DNA of 64,000 nucleotides from Faecalimonas sp. (GCA_029264305.1 JARICA010000019.1:20894-84893); one strand, 5' to 3'; shown: positions 47,829 to 58,360, counted from the first letter of the stretch. A program made the numbers and translations. The notes: a model not told the origin generated them from the sequence alone.

Positions 47829-49667
47829 TTGAATAATGGTAAAAACAAAGGTGCAAGTGGTTTCCCTTTTGTTTTTTTGATTGTATTATTTTTAGGAATG
47901 TGGTGGATTTTAGGTGAAACACCCCAACGAGATTCATCGTATACTTATAATCAGTTTCAAACAGCTGTTAAACAAAAAAAGGTGAAATCAGTTACAATCA
48001 AGCAAAATAAAGCGATTCCGACGGGGCAAGTAGAAGTGATTTTGAAAAATGATCAAAAAGAGACATTCAATGTATCTGATGTAAAAGAAGTTGGAAAATT
48101 TTTGCAAAAAGAAGATGTGCAGTATTATTTGAATGATATTCCAAAAGATAGTTGGTTTGCCACAACAGGATTTTCAACACTTGTGTCTGTAGGACTTGTT
48201 TTGTTCTTATTTATGATGATGAATCGACAGGCAAGTGGAGGAGCAGGCGCAAAAGCGATGAATTTTGGAAAGAGTCGAGCTAAAATAAGTACAGATAAAG
48301 ATAAAAAAATTACATTTTCGCAAGTGGCAGGACTTCGAGAAGAAAAAGAAGATTTAGAGGAAATTGTGGATTTCTTAAAAGAACCAAAGAAATATATTCA
48401 AGTTGGAGCAAGAATCCCTAAAGGAGTACTTCTTGTAGGACCGCCAGGAACAGGTAAGACCCTCCTTGCAAAAGCAGTGGCAGGAGAAGCAGGAGTTCCA
48501 TTTTTTACTATTTCTGGTTCTGATTTTGTGGAAATGTTTGTAGGTGTTGGAGCTTCCAGGGTAAGAGATTTGTTTGAAGAAGCGAAGAAGAATGCACCTT
48601 GTATTATTTTTATTGATGAAATTGATGCGGTCGCAAGAAGAAGAGGAACAGGAATGGGTGGTGGCCATGATGAGAGAGAACAGACACTGAATCAATTGTT
48701 GGTTGAAATGGATGGATTTGGAGTCAATGAAGGTATTATCGTTATGTCTGCTACAAACCGTGTAGATATTTTAGATCCTGCAATTTTAAGACCGGGAAGA
48801 TTTGATAGAAAAGTCATGGTTGGAAGACCAGACGTAAAAGGAAGAGAAGAGATTTTGCGTGTGCATGCAAAGGGGAAACCTCTTGGAGATGATGTGGATT
48901 TATTACAAATTGCGCAGACAACCTCAGGTTTTACGGGAGCTGATTTGGAAAATTTACTGAATGAAGCAGCAATTAATGCGGCAAAGGAAGAACGAGTGTA
49001 TGTAAAGCAAAGTGATATTCGTAAAGCATTTGTAAAAGTTGGCATTGGAACAGAGAAGAAAAGTCGTATTATTTCTGATAAAGAAAAGAAAATTACGGCA
49101 TATCATGAGGCTGGGCATGCTATTTTATTTCATGTTCTCCCAGATGTGGGGCCTGTTTATACTGTTTCAATTATTCCAACAGGAATGGGAGCGGCTGGTT
49201 ATACAATGCCATTTCCAGAACAAGATGAAATGTTTAATACAAAAGGAAAAATGTTGCAGGATATTACAGTATCACTTGGAGGACGAATTGCAGAGGAAAT
49301 TATTTTTGGTGATATTACAACTGGAGCATCTCAAGATATTAAACAGGCAACAGCTATGGCAAAATCAATGGTAACAAAATTTGGAATGTCAGAAACTCTT
49401 GGGTTGATTAATTATGATAATGACAGTGATGAAGTGTTTGTAGGACGTGATTTTGCACACGCATCAAGAGGATATGGAGAGGAAGTTGCAGGACAGATTG
49501 ACAAAGAAATTAAACGTATTATTGATGAATGCTATACGAGGGCAAAAGCGATTATCGTAGAGCATGAATCTGTTCTTCATGCATGTGCGAATGCTTTGCT
49601 TGAAAAGGAAAAGATTACAAGAGAGGAATTTGAGTCATTGTTTGAGAAAACAGTTTCTGAAAATTAG
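47829..49667 (+). CDS. ftsH: ATP-dependent zinc metalloprotease FtsH
   Basis: [31 protein letters not shown] region, AYHEAGHAI. Confidence 0.97.
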   Translation: MNNGKNKGASGFPFVFLIVLFLGMWWILGETPQRDSSYTYNQFQTAVKQKKVKSVTIKQNKAIPTGQVEVILKNDQKETFNVSDVKEVGKFLQKEDVQYYLNDIPKDSWFATTGFSTLVSVGLVLFLFMMMNRQASGGAGAKAMNFGKSRAKISTDKDKKITFSQVAGLREEKEDLEEIVDFLKEPKKYIQVGARIPKGVLLVGPPGTGKTLLAKAVAGEAGVPFFTISGSDFVEMFVGVGASRVRDLFEEAKKNAPCIIFIDEIDAVARRRGTGMGGGHDEREQTLNQLLVEMDGFGVNEGIIVMSATNRVDILDPAILRPGRFDRKVMVGRPDVKGREEILRVHAKGKPLGDDVDLLQIAQTTSGFTGADLENLLNEAAINAAKEERVYVKQSDIRKAFVKVGIGTEKKSRIISDKEKKITAYHEAGHAILFHVLPDVGPVYTVSIIPTGMGAAGYTMPFPEQDEMFNTKGKMLQDITVSLGGRIAEEIIFGDITTGASQDIKQATAMAKSMVTKFGMSETLGLINYDNDSDEVFVGRDFAHASRGYGEEVAGQIDKEIKRIIDECYTRAKAIIVEHESVLHACANALLEKEKITREEFESLFEKTVSEN

Positions 49668-49682
49668 AGAAGGAGTGCTTCT

Positions 49683-51725
49683 ATGAATAAACAGGCATTA
49701 TTTAGTGATGGAACGGGTAGTTATGTTTGGCCACCTGATCCATCGGTAAATGGCCGGATTACAGTACGGTTTCGCACTGCGAAAAATGATGTCGAAATGG
49801 TGTGGCTTGTATCCGGAAATGAAAAATTGCCAATGACAAAGAGCGAAACAGAGGGGGATTTTGATTATTATACTGTTGAGAAACAGTTGAGCAATGAGAT
49901 TTTTTACTATTATTTTGAAGTGAAAAGTAAGGATGACCATTGTTATTATAATGCATATGGAGACTGCGAAAATCTGATTCATTCCTATTCCTTTGCTATT
50001 GCACCGGGGTTTTCAACACCTGATTGGGCAAAAGGAGCGGTAATGTATCAGATTTTTGTTGACAGATTTTGCAATGGAGATAAAACCAATGATGTGGAAA
50101 CAAGAGAATATTTATATATAGGAGAGCCAGCTCAAAAAGTAACGGATTGGAATAGGTATCCAAGAGAAATGGATGTACGAGATTTCTACGGTGGCGATTT
50201 GAAAGGGGTTATGGATAAATTAGATTATCTTCAAGATTTGGGAGTGGAAGCGATTTATTTTAATCCTATATTTGTTTCTCCATCTAATCATAAATATGAT
50301 ATACAGGATTATGATTATATAGATCCCCATTATGCAATTATTGTAAATGATGGTGGAGATTTAATTGGAGAGCATGCTAAAAATAATGTTCATGCAACAA
50401 AATATCAAAAAAGGACAACGGATAAAGAAAATTTAGAGGCAAGTAATCTCTTTTTTATTCAGTTAGTGGAAGAAATCCATAAAAGAGGAATGAAAGTGAT
50501 TTTGGATGGTGTTTTTAATCATTGTGGTTCGTTTAATAAATGGTTAGATAGAGAACATATTTATGAGAAACAGCAAAATTATGAAAAAGGAGCTTATATT
50601 TCAAAGGATAGTCCGTATAGAGAATTTTTCCATTTTGATGTGAATAATGATTCTGATTGGCCATATAATAGCCGATATGAGGGATGGTGGGGACATTCAA
50701 CTCTTCCAAAGTTAAATTACGAGGGCTCTAGTAAATTAGAAAAAGATATACTTCGTATTGCAAAAAAATGGGTTTCTCCTCCATATAATGTAGATGGATG
50801 GAGATTGGATGTGGCTGCTGATTTGGGCTATAGTAATGAATATAATCATGAATTTTGGAAAAAATTTCGTGGTGTAGTAAAAGAAGCGAACCCTAATGCT
50901 GTTATTATAGCAGAACATTATGGAGATCCAAAGGAATGGCTTTTGGGAGATGAGTGGGATACGGTAATGAACTACGATGCTTTTATGGAGCCGATTACAT
51001 GGTTTTTGACCGGAATGGAAAAACATAGTGATGAAGAAAGACAAGAACTTTGGGGGAATGCAGATCATTTCATTGAAACGATGAGATATCATATGACGAA
51101 AATGTTTATGCCATCCAGGCTTGTTGCAATGAATGAACTTTCTAATCACGATCATTCTAGATTTTTGACAAGAACAAATCACATGGTAGGAAGAGCTGCA
51201 CAATTAGGGGCGAAAGCCGCTGAGGAATATGTAAGTAAAGCTGTTTTTAGAATTGCAGTTACAATGCAGATGACGTGGATTGGTGCACCAACTGTTTATT
51301 ATGGAGATGAAGCGGGGGTATGCGGATTTACAGATCCTGATAATCGAAGAACATATCCGTGGGGCTATGAGGATAAAGCATTAATTGCTTTTCATAAGGA
51401 AATGGTGAATATTCATAAAAAATATGAAGAGTTCAAAAGTGGATCCATCTTATTGCTTCATGGGGAGGAGCATATTTTAGCATATGCTAGATTTAGTTCT
51501 AAAAAACAGTTTATCATTGTAATAAATAATAGAAGTGAGCGTGCAGAGGTGGTTGTTCCTGTGTGGCGTGCAGGCGTTCCGCAGAAGAGTAGAATGAGAA
51601 GATTGATTTATACTTATGATGATGATTACACTATGGAATATGAAGAAATTCTTGTGAGAAATGGAGAGGTTGCTGTAAACATGGGGAAACACTCAGCTCT
51701 TGTGATGAAAACAATGGAATTTTAG
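49683..51725 (+). CDS. GH13 alpha-glycosidase (neopullulanase/cyclomaltodextrinase-like)
   Basis: GVMYQIFVDRFCNGD, VEAIYFNPIF, VILDGVFNHCG, VDGWRLDVAADLG, VIIAEHYGD. Confidence 0.93.
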   Translation: MNKQALFSDGTGSYVWPPDPSVNGRITVRFRTAKNDVEMVWLVSGNEKLPMTKSETEGDFDYYTVEKQLSNEIFYYYFEVKSKDDHCYYNAYGDCENLIHSYSFAIAPGFSTPDWAKGAVMYQIFVDRFCNGDKTNDVETREYLYIGEPAQKVTDWNRYPREMDVRDFYGGDLKGVMDKLDYLQDLGVEAIYFNPIFVSPSNHKYDIQDYDYIDPHYAIIVNDGGDLIGEHAKNNVHATKYQKRTTDKENLEASNLFFIQLVEEIHKRGMKVILDGVFNHCGSFNKWLDREHIYEKQQNYEKGAYISKDSPYREFFHFDVNNDSDWPYNSRYEGWWGHSTLPKLNYEGSSKLEKDILRIAKKWVSPPYNVDGWRLDVAADLGYSNEYNHEFWKKFRGVVKEANPNAVIIAEHYGDPKEWLLGDEWDTVMNYDAFMEPITWFLTGMEKHSDEERQELWGNADHFIETMRYHMTKMFMPSRLVAMNELSNHDHSRFLTRTNHMVGRAAQLGAKAAEEYVSKAVFRIAVTMQMTWIGAPTVYYGDEAGVCGFTDPDNRRTYPWGYEDKALIAFHKEMVNIHKKYEEFKSGSILLLHGEEHILAYARFSSKKQFIIVINNRSERAEVVVPVWRAGVPQKSRMRRLIYTYDDDYTMEYEEILVRNGEVAVNMGKHSALVMKTMEF

Positions 51726-51729
51726 TGGA

Positions 51730-51758
51730 TGGGACGTTGAATAACGTCCTATTTTTAA
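51730..51758 (+). terminator. rho-independent terminator after GH13
   Basis: gggacgttgaataacgtcctattttt. Confidence 0.8.
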
Positions 51759-51775
51759 GTAATTGTAAATTTTTC

Positions 51776-51804
51776 TTGCTTTTTTTATAAAGATATGGTA
51801 TAAA
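51776..51804 (+). promoter_or_regulatory. promoter of tRNA-Tyr/tRNA-Leu
   Basis: TTGCTT - 17 bp - TATAAA. Confidence 0.6.
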
Positions 51805-51824
51805 TAATTATTGTTGAGACATAT

Positions 51825-51906
51825 GGATGGATTCCCGAGTGGCCAAAGGGGGCAGACTGTAAATCTGTTGGCACCGCCTTCGAAGGTTCGAATCCTTCTC
51901 CATCCA
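51825..51906 (+). tRNA. tRNA-Tyr (GUA)
   Basis: Acceptor GGATGGA/TCCATCC; anticodon loop CTGTAAA; T-arm GGTTCGAATCC; long variable arm. Confidence 0.96.
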
Positions 51907-51928
51907 CTCAAAATTATTATTTATATAT

Positions 51929-52015
51929 GCCGCAGTGGCGGAACAGGCAGACGCACAGGACTTAAAATCCTGCGGGACTTATACTCCCGTACCGGTTCGA
52001 TTCCGGTCTGCGGCA
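51929..52015 (+). tRNA. tRNA-Leu (UAA)
   Basis: Acceptor GCCGCAG/CTGCGGC; anticodon loop CTTAAAA; long variable arm; T-arm GGTTCGATTCC. Confidence 0.96.
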
Positions 52016-52206
52016 GTGAAAAGGTATGGGAGAGGAATCTTTGAGAGCAAAGATTTCTCTCTTTCTTTAGATAGATATATAGATATGCAAAAGTGCATTT
52101 TTGGAGAAACAGACTAGGAAATTGTAAAAAACTGAGGTATAATGTACCAAGAGTAAGATGTAGTATAGAATGAAAAGTAGAAGAGAAGATACTTGAGGAG
52201 AGAGAG

Positions 52207-53370
52207 ATGAAAGAAATTAAAATCACAGATACAATTAAATATATTGGTGCGAATGATAAAACATTAGATTTATTTGAAAGTCAGTATGTGATTCCAAATG
52301 GAGTTTCCTATAACTCATATGTCATTCTTGATGAAAAGGTAACTGTTATGGATACGGTGGATGCAAGGGCGACAGAAGAGTGGCTTGCTAATTTAGAAAA
52401 TGTTTTGGATGGAAGACTGGTAGATTATTTGGTTGTATCTCATATGGAACCGGATCATGCAGCAAATATACAGAGATTAATTGAGAAATATCCAAATATG
52501 CAAGTTGTTGGAAATATGAAAACATTTAATATGATTTCGCAGTTTTTTACTGTAAACTTAGAAGGAAGAAAAGTTGTTGTAAAAGAAGGAGATACTTTAA
52601 ATATTGGCAGTCATACATTACAGTTTTTTATGGCTCCAATGGTACATTGGCCAGAAGTGATGGTTACTTATGAACAGTCGGAAAAAATTCTCTTTTCGGC
52701 AGATGGATTTGGAAAATTCGGAGCGCTAGATGTAGAAGATAAATGGACTTGTGAAGCAAGACGCTATTATTTTAATATTGTAGGGAAATATGGTGTGCAA
52801 GTACAGAATCTTTTGAAAAAAGTGGCGAAATTAGATGTTGAAATGATTTGCCCTCTTCATGGACCAGTATTGAAAGAAAATTTAGCGTATTATATTGATA
52901 AATATAATACATGGAGTAGTTATGATCCGGAAGATGAAGGCGTTTTAGTAGTTTATGCCTCTATCCATGGAAATACTGCAACGGCTGCAAAAAAAATGGC
53001 AGAAATTTTGTGTGAAAAAGGTGTTTCGAAAGTCCAGGTAATGGATTTGTCTAGGGATGATATGTCTGAGGCGATTGAAGATGCCTTTAGATATGATAAG
53101 TTAGTTGTGGCATCAGCGACATATGATAATGGGGTGTTCCCATGTATGGAAGATTTTTTGGCGCATTTAAAAGCGAAAAATTATCAAAAACGTAAAGTGG
53201 CGCTTATAGAAAATGGTTCATGGGCACCAACGGCTGCAAGACAAATGAAAGCGGTTCTTGAAGGAATGAAAGCTGTGGAAATTTGTGATACTGTAGTGAC
53301 AATTAAATCTGTGATGAATGAAGATAATATAAGAAGTATGGAAAAAGCAGCAGATGAATTAATGGCATAA
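52207..53370 (+). CDS. FprA-family A-type flavodiiron protein
   Basis: VVSHMEPDHAANI, FMAPMVHWPEVMVTYE, SADGFGKFGAL, flavodoxin VVYASIHGNTATAAKKMAEIL. Confidence 0.95.
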   Translation: MKEIKITDTIKYIGANDKTLDLFESQYVIPNGVSYNSYVILDEKVTVMDTVDARATEEWLANLENVLDGRLVDYLVVSHMEPDHAANIQRLIEKYPNMQVVGNMKTFNMISQFFTVNLEGRKVVVKEGDTLNIGSHTLQFFMAPMVHWPEVMVTYEQSEKILFSADGFGKFGALDVEDKWTCEARRYYFNIVGKYGVQVQNLLKKVAKLDVEMICPLHGPVLKENLAYYIDKYNTWSSYDPEDEGVLVVYASIHGNTATAAKKMAEILCEKGVSKVQVMDLSRDDMSEAIEDAFRYDKLVVASATYDNGVFPCMEDFLAHLKAKNYQKRKVALIENGSWAPTAARQMKAVLEGMKAVEICDTVVTIKSVMNEDNIRSMEKAADELMA

Positions 53371-53387
53371 AAAGTATGATAATTTTA

Positions 53388-53444
53388 TAGCTCTACGTCA
53401 ACGGTAGGTGATTCTTTGAAATCCCAGCCATTGATGTAGAGCTA
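53388..53444. repeat. 57-nt long imperfect hairpin (inverted repeat element)
   Basis: TAGCTCTACGTCAA / TTGATGTAGAGCTA 14-bp arms (one G-U in RNA) enclosing an inner complementary stem. Confidence 0.75.
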
Positions 53445-53523
53445 GTTTGATTTCTTGGTGCTTTACAAAATGAAACAGAAATTTTTTGATTTCTTGAATT
53501 TCAAGAAAATATATAAAAAGTGC

Positions 53524-53552
53524 TTGACAATATGTAATGTATCTGATATGAT
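53524..53552 (+). promoter_or_regulatory. sigma-A promoter of tRNA-Phe/tRNA-Gly
   Basis: TTGACA - 17 bp - TATGAT. Confidence 0.8.
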
Positions 53553-53588
53553 ATTAAACGTGTCAGGGATAAATAGTAAAAGACACAA

Positions 53589-53661
<73 letters not shown>

Positions 53662-53679
53662 TAGTTGAATAGAAATTAT

Positions 53680-53750
53680 GCGGGTGTAGTTCAATGGTAG
53701 AACACTAGCCTTCCAAGCTAGATACGTGGGTTCGATTCCCATCACCCGCT
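53680..53750 (+). tRNA. tRNA-Gly (UCC)
   Basis: Acceptor GCGGGTG/CACCCGC; anticodon loop CTTCCAA; GGTTCGATTCC T-arm. Confidence 0.96.
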
Positions 53751-53822
53751 TTTTTGCTACGTAAAAATAGAGAATATGCTATACTATAACCAACTAAGCG
53801 ATATGTTTTGTAGAGTAAGGAG

Positions 53823-54018
53823 TTGAAAAATATATCATATAAGAAAGTGGACAATGATAGCATTAAGGGTTCGATTTATCATATGGAGATACAGTTTGAG
53901 GCGGAAAAAAATCATGTTAAAGACACTGTATTTTTATAATTCGGATAAAGTGAAAATAGATGACGAACTGTATCAGATTCCAAAAGAAACATATAAAAAA
54001 TTTGAGAAATATTTTTAG
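53823..54018 (+). pseudogene. small ORF split by a frameshift at a T5 run (possible pseudogene, ~62 aa if restored)
   Basis: LKNISYKKVDNDSIKGSIYHMEIQFEAEKNHVKDTVF* continues one base later in another frame as YNSDKVKIDDELYQIPKETYKKFEKYF*. Confidence 0.4.
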
Positions 54019-54251
54019 TGAAAATGGGCGTATCAATTTTGGTATGCCCTTAAATTTTGTCTATTATCAGATGAATTAAAACACTTCTTAAGGGAAAATG
54101 AGTATTTGTTCATGGAATAAAAATAAAATATGGATTGTTTTTTGAAAATACAATTCATCACAAGTATTTTCTTGCAATTACTGGGGTGACCATATAAAAT
54201 AAGTCTAACTTTATAAAACGGTAAAATGAAAAGAGATGTTACTATGATTTA

Positions 54252-54449
54252 TTGGTTTTTGCCTTATGTTTTTCCTTTTGTTCGTCTGCATTAGCAGTGG
54301 ATGGTTTTGTGGCAATGGGAGTACATACAGTAGGCGAAACAAAAACGGTTAAAATTAAAATCACAAATGCCCAATTGGCTGGTACTGGTAAAGTTGGAGA
54401 TATATTAAAAGGAAATGCGCTGACAAAACTAGGGGACTTAGTGGAGTGA
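54252..54449 (+). CDS. small secreted-like ORF with an irregular N-terminus (possibly degraded)
   Basis: LVFALCFSFCSSALAVDGFVAMGVHTVGETKTVKIKITN: signal-peptide-like, but the plausible ATG (54226) is in a different frame. Confidence 0.3.
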   Translation: MVFALCFSFCSSALAVDGFVAMGVHTVGETKTVKIKITNAQLAGTGKVGDILKGNALTKLGDLVE

Positions 54450-54501
54450 AAGTTGTCCCTTATTAAAGCAAAAGTTTCATACAGAAGCGAGGTGGATTGT
54501 T

Positions 54502-54753
54502 ATGAAAAATGTAAAAAAATATTTACCTTATATCATTGATGTTATAATCTATATTGTTATTGGAATTGGTATAGTCCGTAATTGGATAGCGATTAATATT
54601 CTTCTTCTAATTCTCTTACCAAAGATAATAATTAATGAGTTTCGTGAGTGGAAAGAAAACAGGAAAATTTCAACGTTTATTTCATTTCTTGCATTGTTTG
54701 TTGGGTGGATTTTGCAGGTAGCGTTGATAATAAAGACTGGAAAATTATTATAA
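54502..54753 (+). CDS. small hydrophobic membrane protein (83 aa)
   Basis: Three hydrophobic segments; SD-like gcgaggtgg upstream. Confidence 0.5.
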   Translation: MKNVKKYLPYIIDVIIYIVIGIGIVRNWIAINILLLILLPKIIINEFREWKENRKISTFISFLALFVGWILQVALIIKTGKLL

Positions 54754-54770
54754 ATATTCTTATTATAGAC

Positions 54771-54807
54771 TGTGGGGCGTATCAAATGATACGCCCCACA
54801 ATTTTAT
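54771..54807. terminator. bidirectional terminator
   Basis: Perfect 14-bp IR TGTGGGGCGTATCA-AA-TGATACGCCCCACA followed by attttattt. Confidence 0.85.
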
Positions 54808-55667
54808 TTCGTCAGCACCTCGGCGCCGTTTTCAGTAATCAATACCATATATTCAATCTGTGCGGACAGACCGTCATCTTCCGTGTAAACTGTCCAACCA
54901 TTATCCTCGTCAACAAAGAAATCTGGACTTCCTTCGTTTATCATTGGTTCAATGGTAAAGATCATACCAGGAACAAGTACCATATCACTTCCTTTTGGTA
55001 TGACGTAGCTTACAAAAGGATCCTCGTGGAATTCAAGTCCAATTCCATGTCCACCAATATCTTCTACGACAGAATATCCGTTTTCTTTTGCATAGGAATT
55101 AATTGCATCTGCGATATCTCCCAAATGCCCCCATGGTTTTGCTGCTGCAAGACCTCTTTCTACACACTCCTCTGTAATTTGAACAATTTTTTTTGCTCGT
55201 TGTGATGGTTCCCCAATAGAAAACATTCTTGAAGCGTCAGAAAAGTATCCGTTTAAAATAGTAGATACATCCACATTGATGATATCGCCATCTTCAAGAA
55301 TGATATTTTCATCAGGAATTCCGTGGCAAATTTCATTATTTAAAGATGTGCAAACACTTTTCGGAAATCCGTCATAGCCAAGAGGGGCAGGGATACCACC
55401 GTGTTCGGTTGTATAGTTATATACAAGTTTATCAATTTCGGCAGTGCTCATTCCAGCGTGAATATGTTTTGCAACGTGATCTAATATTGCAGTATTTAGT
55501 TCGGCACTTTTTCGAATACCTTCAATTTGTGCGGGAGTTTTTAATATATCGCGGGTTGGCACGATATGCCCCTGTTCTTCAAGTAAAGCAATTTTTTCAT
55601 CAATAAACATATGGCATTTCTTGTATTTTTTACCACTGCCACACCAACAAATGTCATTTCTTTCCAT
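54804..55667 (-). CDS. map: type I methionine aminopeptidase with N-terminal SEC-C zinc motif
   Basis: MERNDICWCGSGKKYKKCH (SEC-C) followed by GYDGFPKSVCTSLNNEICHGIPD, GHGIGLEFHEDPF. Confidence 0.94.
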   Translation of the reverse strand: MERNDICWCGSGKKYKKCHMFIDEKIALLEEQGHIVPTRDILKTPAQIEGIRKSAELNTAILDHVAKHIHAGMSTAEIDKLVYNYTTEHGGIPAPLGYDGFPKSVCTSLNNEICHGIPDENIILEDGDIINVDVSTILNGYFSDASRMFSIGEPSQRAKKIVQITEECVERGLAAAKPWGHLGDIADAINSYAKENGYSVVEDIGGHGIGLEFHEDPFVSYVIPKGSDMVLVPGMIFTIEPMINEGSPDFFVDEDNGWTVYTEDDGLSAQIEYMVLITENGAEVLTK

Positions 55668-55829
55668 ATCAAATCCTCCTTCTTTTCATTCTATTCTATT
55701 ATAAAACATTTTTTGACTGATGGCACGTGTAAAATGCAAATTAAAAATCTTGTTTGTGTTCTAGTATTCGTGCTATAATGAAGTGTCAATCAGACAAGTT
55801 TTATGTCAGCACAGAAGGAGGGAAGATAT

Positions 55830-57380
55830 ATGTCATACACAGCATTATATCGTAAATTTCGTCCAAGTGAATTTGATGATGTCAAAGGACAAGATCATAT
55901 TGTGACAACTTTGAAAAATCAGATAAAAGCAGACCGTATTGGTCATGCCTATCTTTTTTGTGGAACAAGGGGAACAGGTAAGACAACAATAGCTAAAATT
56001 TTTGCTAAGGCAGTTAATTGCGAACATACAGTAGATGGAAGTCCATGTGGAGAATGTGAAATGTGTCGTGCTATTTCTACAGGGACATCAATGAATGTAA
56101 TCGAAATTGACGCAGCATCTAATAATGGTGTAGATAATATCCGTGAAATACGTGAAGAAGTTGCATATAGACCTGCAGAAGGGAAATATAAGGTTTATAT
56201 TATAGATGAGGTGCATATGCTTTCTATAGGAGCGTTCAATGCGTTGTTAAAGACTTTAGAAGAACCACCGGAATATGTTATTTTTATTTTGGCAACTACA
56301 GAGGCACATAAAATTCCAATAACCATTTTATCGAGATGCCAACGATATGATTTTAAAAGAATTGGTATTGATACAATTGCTAACAGATTAAATGAGTTGA
56401 TGATAGAAGAAAAAGTTGATGTGGAGGAAAAAGCTATTCGTTATATAGCGAAAATAGCAGACGGTTCTATGCGAGATGCACTGAGTCTTTTGGACCAATG
56501 TATTGCTTTTTACCTTGGTCAGAAATTAACTTATGATCATGTGCTAGAAGTATTAGGAGCAGTAGATACAGATGTATTTAGCAATCTGCTTCGACAGATA
56601 TTAAAACGAGACGTTCTAGCAGTTTTGAAAAGTGTAGAAGACCTTGTTATGCAAGGGCGTGAATTGACGCAAATGGTGAATGATTTTACTTGGTATTTGA
56701 GAAATTTACTTTTGGCAAAAACTTCGGATAATATGGAAGAAGTATTAGATGTTTCCACAGAAAATCTGCAACAGTTAAAAGAAGAAGCGGAGATGATAGA
56801 AGTGGATACACTTCTTCGGTATATTCGAATTTTTTCAGATTTATCTAATCAGATGAAATATGCGATGCAAAAGAGAATTTTATTAGAAGTAACTTTGATT
56901 AAACTGTGTAAACCTGCTATGGAAATACATTCAGATACATTACTTGATCGAATTCGAGCTGTGGAGGAAAAGGTGGAACAAGCAGGGGAAATACAGATTG
57001 TTAGAGAAGTGACTGAAATTCCAAAAGAACCAATACCTAAACCGACATTGGAAAAGGCGATACCAGAGGATATAAAAGAAGTTGTAAAAAATTTTCGTTC
57101 AATTATAAATGAAACTTCAGGACTTTTAAAAGGATATTTGAAGAATGCAAGATTAAGTCTTGGCGGGGAAGATAAGCTACTTATTGTTTTACCAGATGAA
57201 TTATCGGCAGACTTTATTAACCAACAACAGCATAAGCAAGAATTGGCGGAAGTGATTGAAAACAAAATCGGCAAAGCGATTACAATAGAAGTGCGTCAAA
57301 TAGAAAATGGACGCAAATTTGAGGAAAGTTTTGTGGATATAGAACAAGTAGTGCATATGAACATTACAATAGAAGATTAA
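55830..57380 (+). CDS. dnaX: DNA polymerase III subunit gamma/tau
   Basis: MSYTALYRKFRPSEFDDVKGQDHIVTTLKNQI, GTRGTGKTTIAKIFAKAVNC, IDEVHMLS. Confidence 0.95.
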   Translation: MSYTALYRKFRPSEFDDVKGQDHIVTTLKNQIKADRIGHAYLFCGTRGTGKTTIAKIFAKAVNCEHTVDGSPCGECEMCRAISTGTSMNVIEIDAASNNGVDNIREIREEVAYRPAEGKYKVYIIDEVHMLSIGAFNALLKTLEEPPEYVIFILATTEAHKIPITILSRCQRYDFKRIGIDTIANRLNELMIEEKVDVEEKAIRYIAKIADGSMRDALSLLDQCIAFYLGQKLTYDHVLEVLGAVDTDVFSNLLRQILKRDVLAVLKSVEDLVMQGRELTQMVNDFTWYLRNLLLAKTSDNMEEVLDVSTENLQQLKEEAEMIEVDTLLRYIRIFSDLSNQMKYAMQKRILLEVTLIKLCKPAMEIHSDTLLDRIRAVEEKVEQAGEIQIVREVTEIPKEPIPKPTLEKAIPEDIKEVVKNFRSIINETSGLLKGYLKNARLSLGGEDKLLIVLPDELSADFINQQQHKQELAEVIENKIGKAITIEVRQIENGRKFEESFVDIEQVVHMNITIED

Positions 57381-57393
57381 GGAGGAATTTAAA

Positions 57394-57747
57394 ATGGCAA
57401 AACGTGGAGGATTTCCAGGAGGAATGCCTGGAAATATGGCGAATTTAATGAAACAGGCTCAGAAAATGCAACGTCAAATGGAAGAGCAAGCAAAAGAAAT
57501 GGAATCAAAAGAATTTACGGCAACTGCTGGAGGCGGAGCTGTAGAAGTAACTGTATCAGGAACAAGAACAGTTACGAAAGTGAAATTACAAGAAGAAGTG
57601 GTTGATCCAGATGATATTGAAATGTTAGAAGATTTGATTATGGCAGCAACAAATGAAGCTCTCCGCAAAGTTGATGAAGAATCTTCGTCTGCAATGGCAA
57701 AACTTACAGGCGGATTAGGCGGAGGAATGCCTGGAATGCCATTCTAA
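57394..57747 (+). CDS. YbaB/EbfC nucleoid-associated protein
   Basis: [47 protein letters not shown]; lies between dnaX and recR. Confidence 0.94.
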   Translation: MAKRGGFPGGMPGNMANLMKQAQKMQRQMEEQAKEMESKEFTATAGGGAVEVTVSGTRTVTKVKLQEEVVDPDDIEMLEDLIMAATNEALRKVDEESSSAMAKLTGGLGGGMPGMPF

Positions 57748-57763
57748 TTTAGGGGATATCAAA

Positions 57764-58360
57764 ATGGATTATTATAGTAGTCAAATAAGTAAATTGATAG
57801 AGGAACTTTCTAGTCTTCCGGGAATAGGAGCAAAATCAGCACAACGTTTGGCGTTCCATATTATTCATATGCCGAAAGAGCAAGTGCAACAAATGGCAAC
57901 TGCTATGGTAGAAGCAAGAAATAATGTCCGTTATTGTTCGAAGTGTTATACGTTAACAGATAAGGAAGTTTGTCCTATTTGTAGTGATGCTGCTCGTGAT
58001 GAAAAAACTATTATGGTAGTAGAAACTACAAGAGATTTAGTTGCTTATGAGAAAACGGGAAAATATCGTGGAGTCTACCATGTTCTTCACGGGGCGATTT
58101 CTCCGATGCTTGGAATAGGACCAGGCGATATTAAATTAAAAGAACTTATGGAGCGTTTGCAAGGAGATGTAAATGAAGTGATTATTGCAACGAATTCTAG
58201 TCTTGAAGGTGAAACAACAGCAATGTATATTAGTAAGTTGATTAAACCTACAGGGATTAAGGTGAGTAGAATTGCAAGTGGAGTTCCAGTTGGAGGAGAT
58301 TTAGAATATATTGATGAAGTAACCTTGCTTAGAGCGTTGGAAGGACGGACAGAATTATAA
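57764..58360 (+). CDS. recR: recombination protein RecR
   Basis: [49 protein letters not shown]. Confidence 0.96.
   Translation: MDYYSSQISKLIEELSSLPGIGAKSAQRLAFHIIHMPKEQVQQMATAMVEARNNVRYCSKCYTLTDKEVCPICSDAARDEKTIMVVETTRDLVAYEKTGKYRGVYHVLHGAISPMLGIGPGDIKLKELMERLQGDVNEVIIATNSSLEGETTAMYISKLIKPTGIKVSRIASGVPVGGDLEYIDEVTLLRALEGRTEL

Noticed and set aside
51811-52117. ORFs 51811..52044, 51935..52117 and antisense 51693..51911, 51921..52226
   Set aside because: They are translations through the tRNA-Tyr and tRNA-Leu genes.
54648-55205. 185-aa plus-strand ORF
   Set aside because: Overlaps the terminator and is antisense to map; no domain signature.
55690-55829. SRP RNA (scr) upstream of dnaX
   Set aside because: In Bacillus scr lies near dnaX, but the GGAAGCAGCC-type SRP core is absent here.
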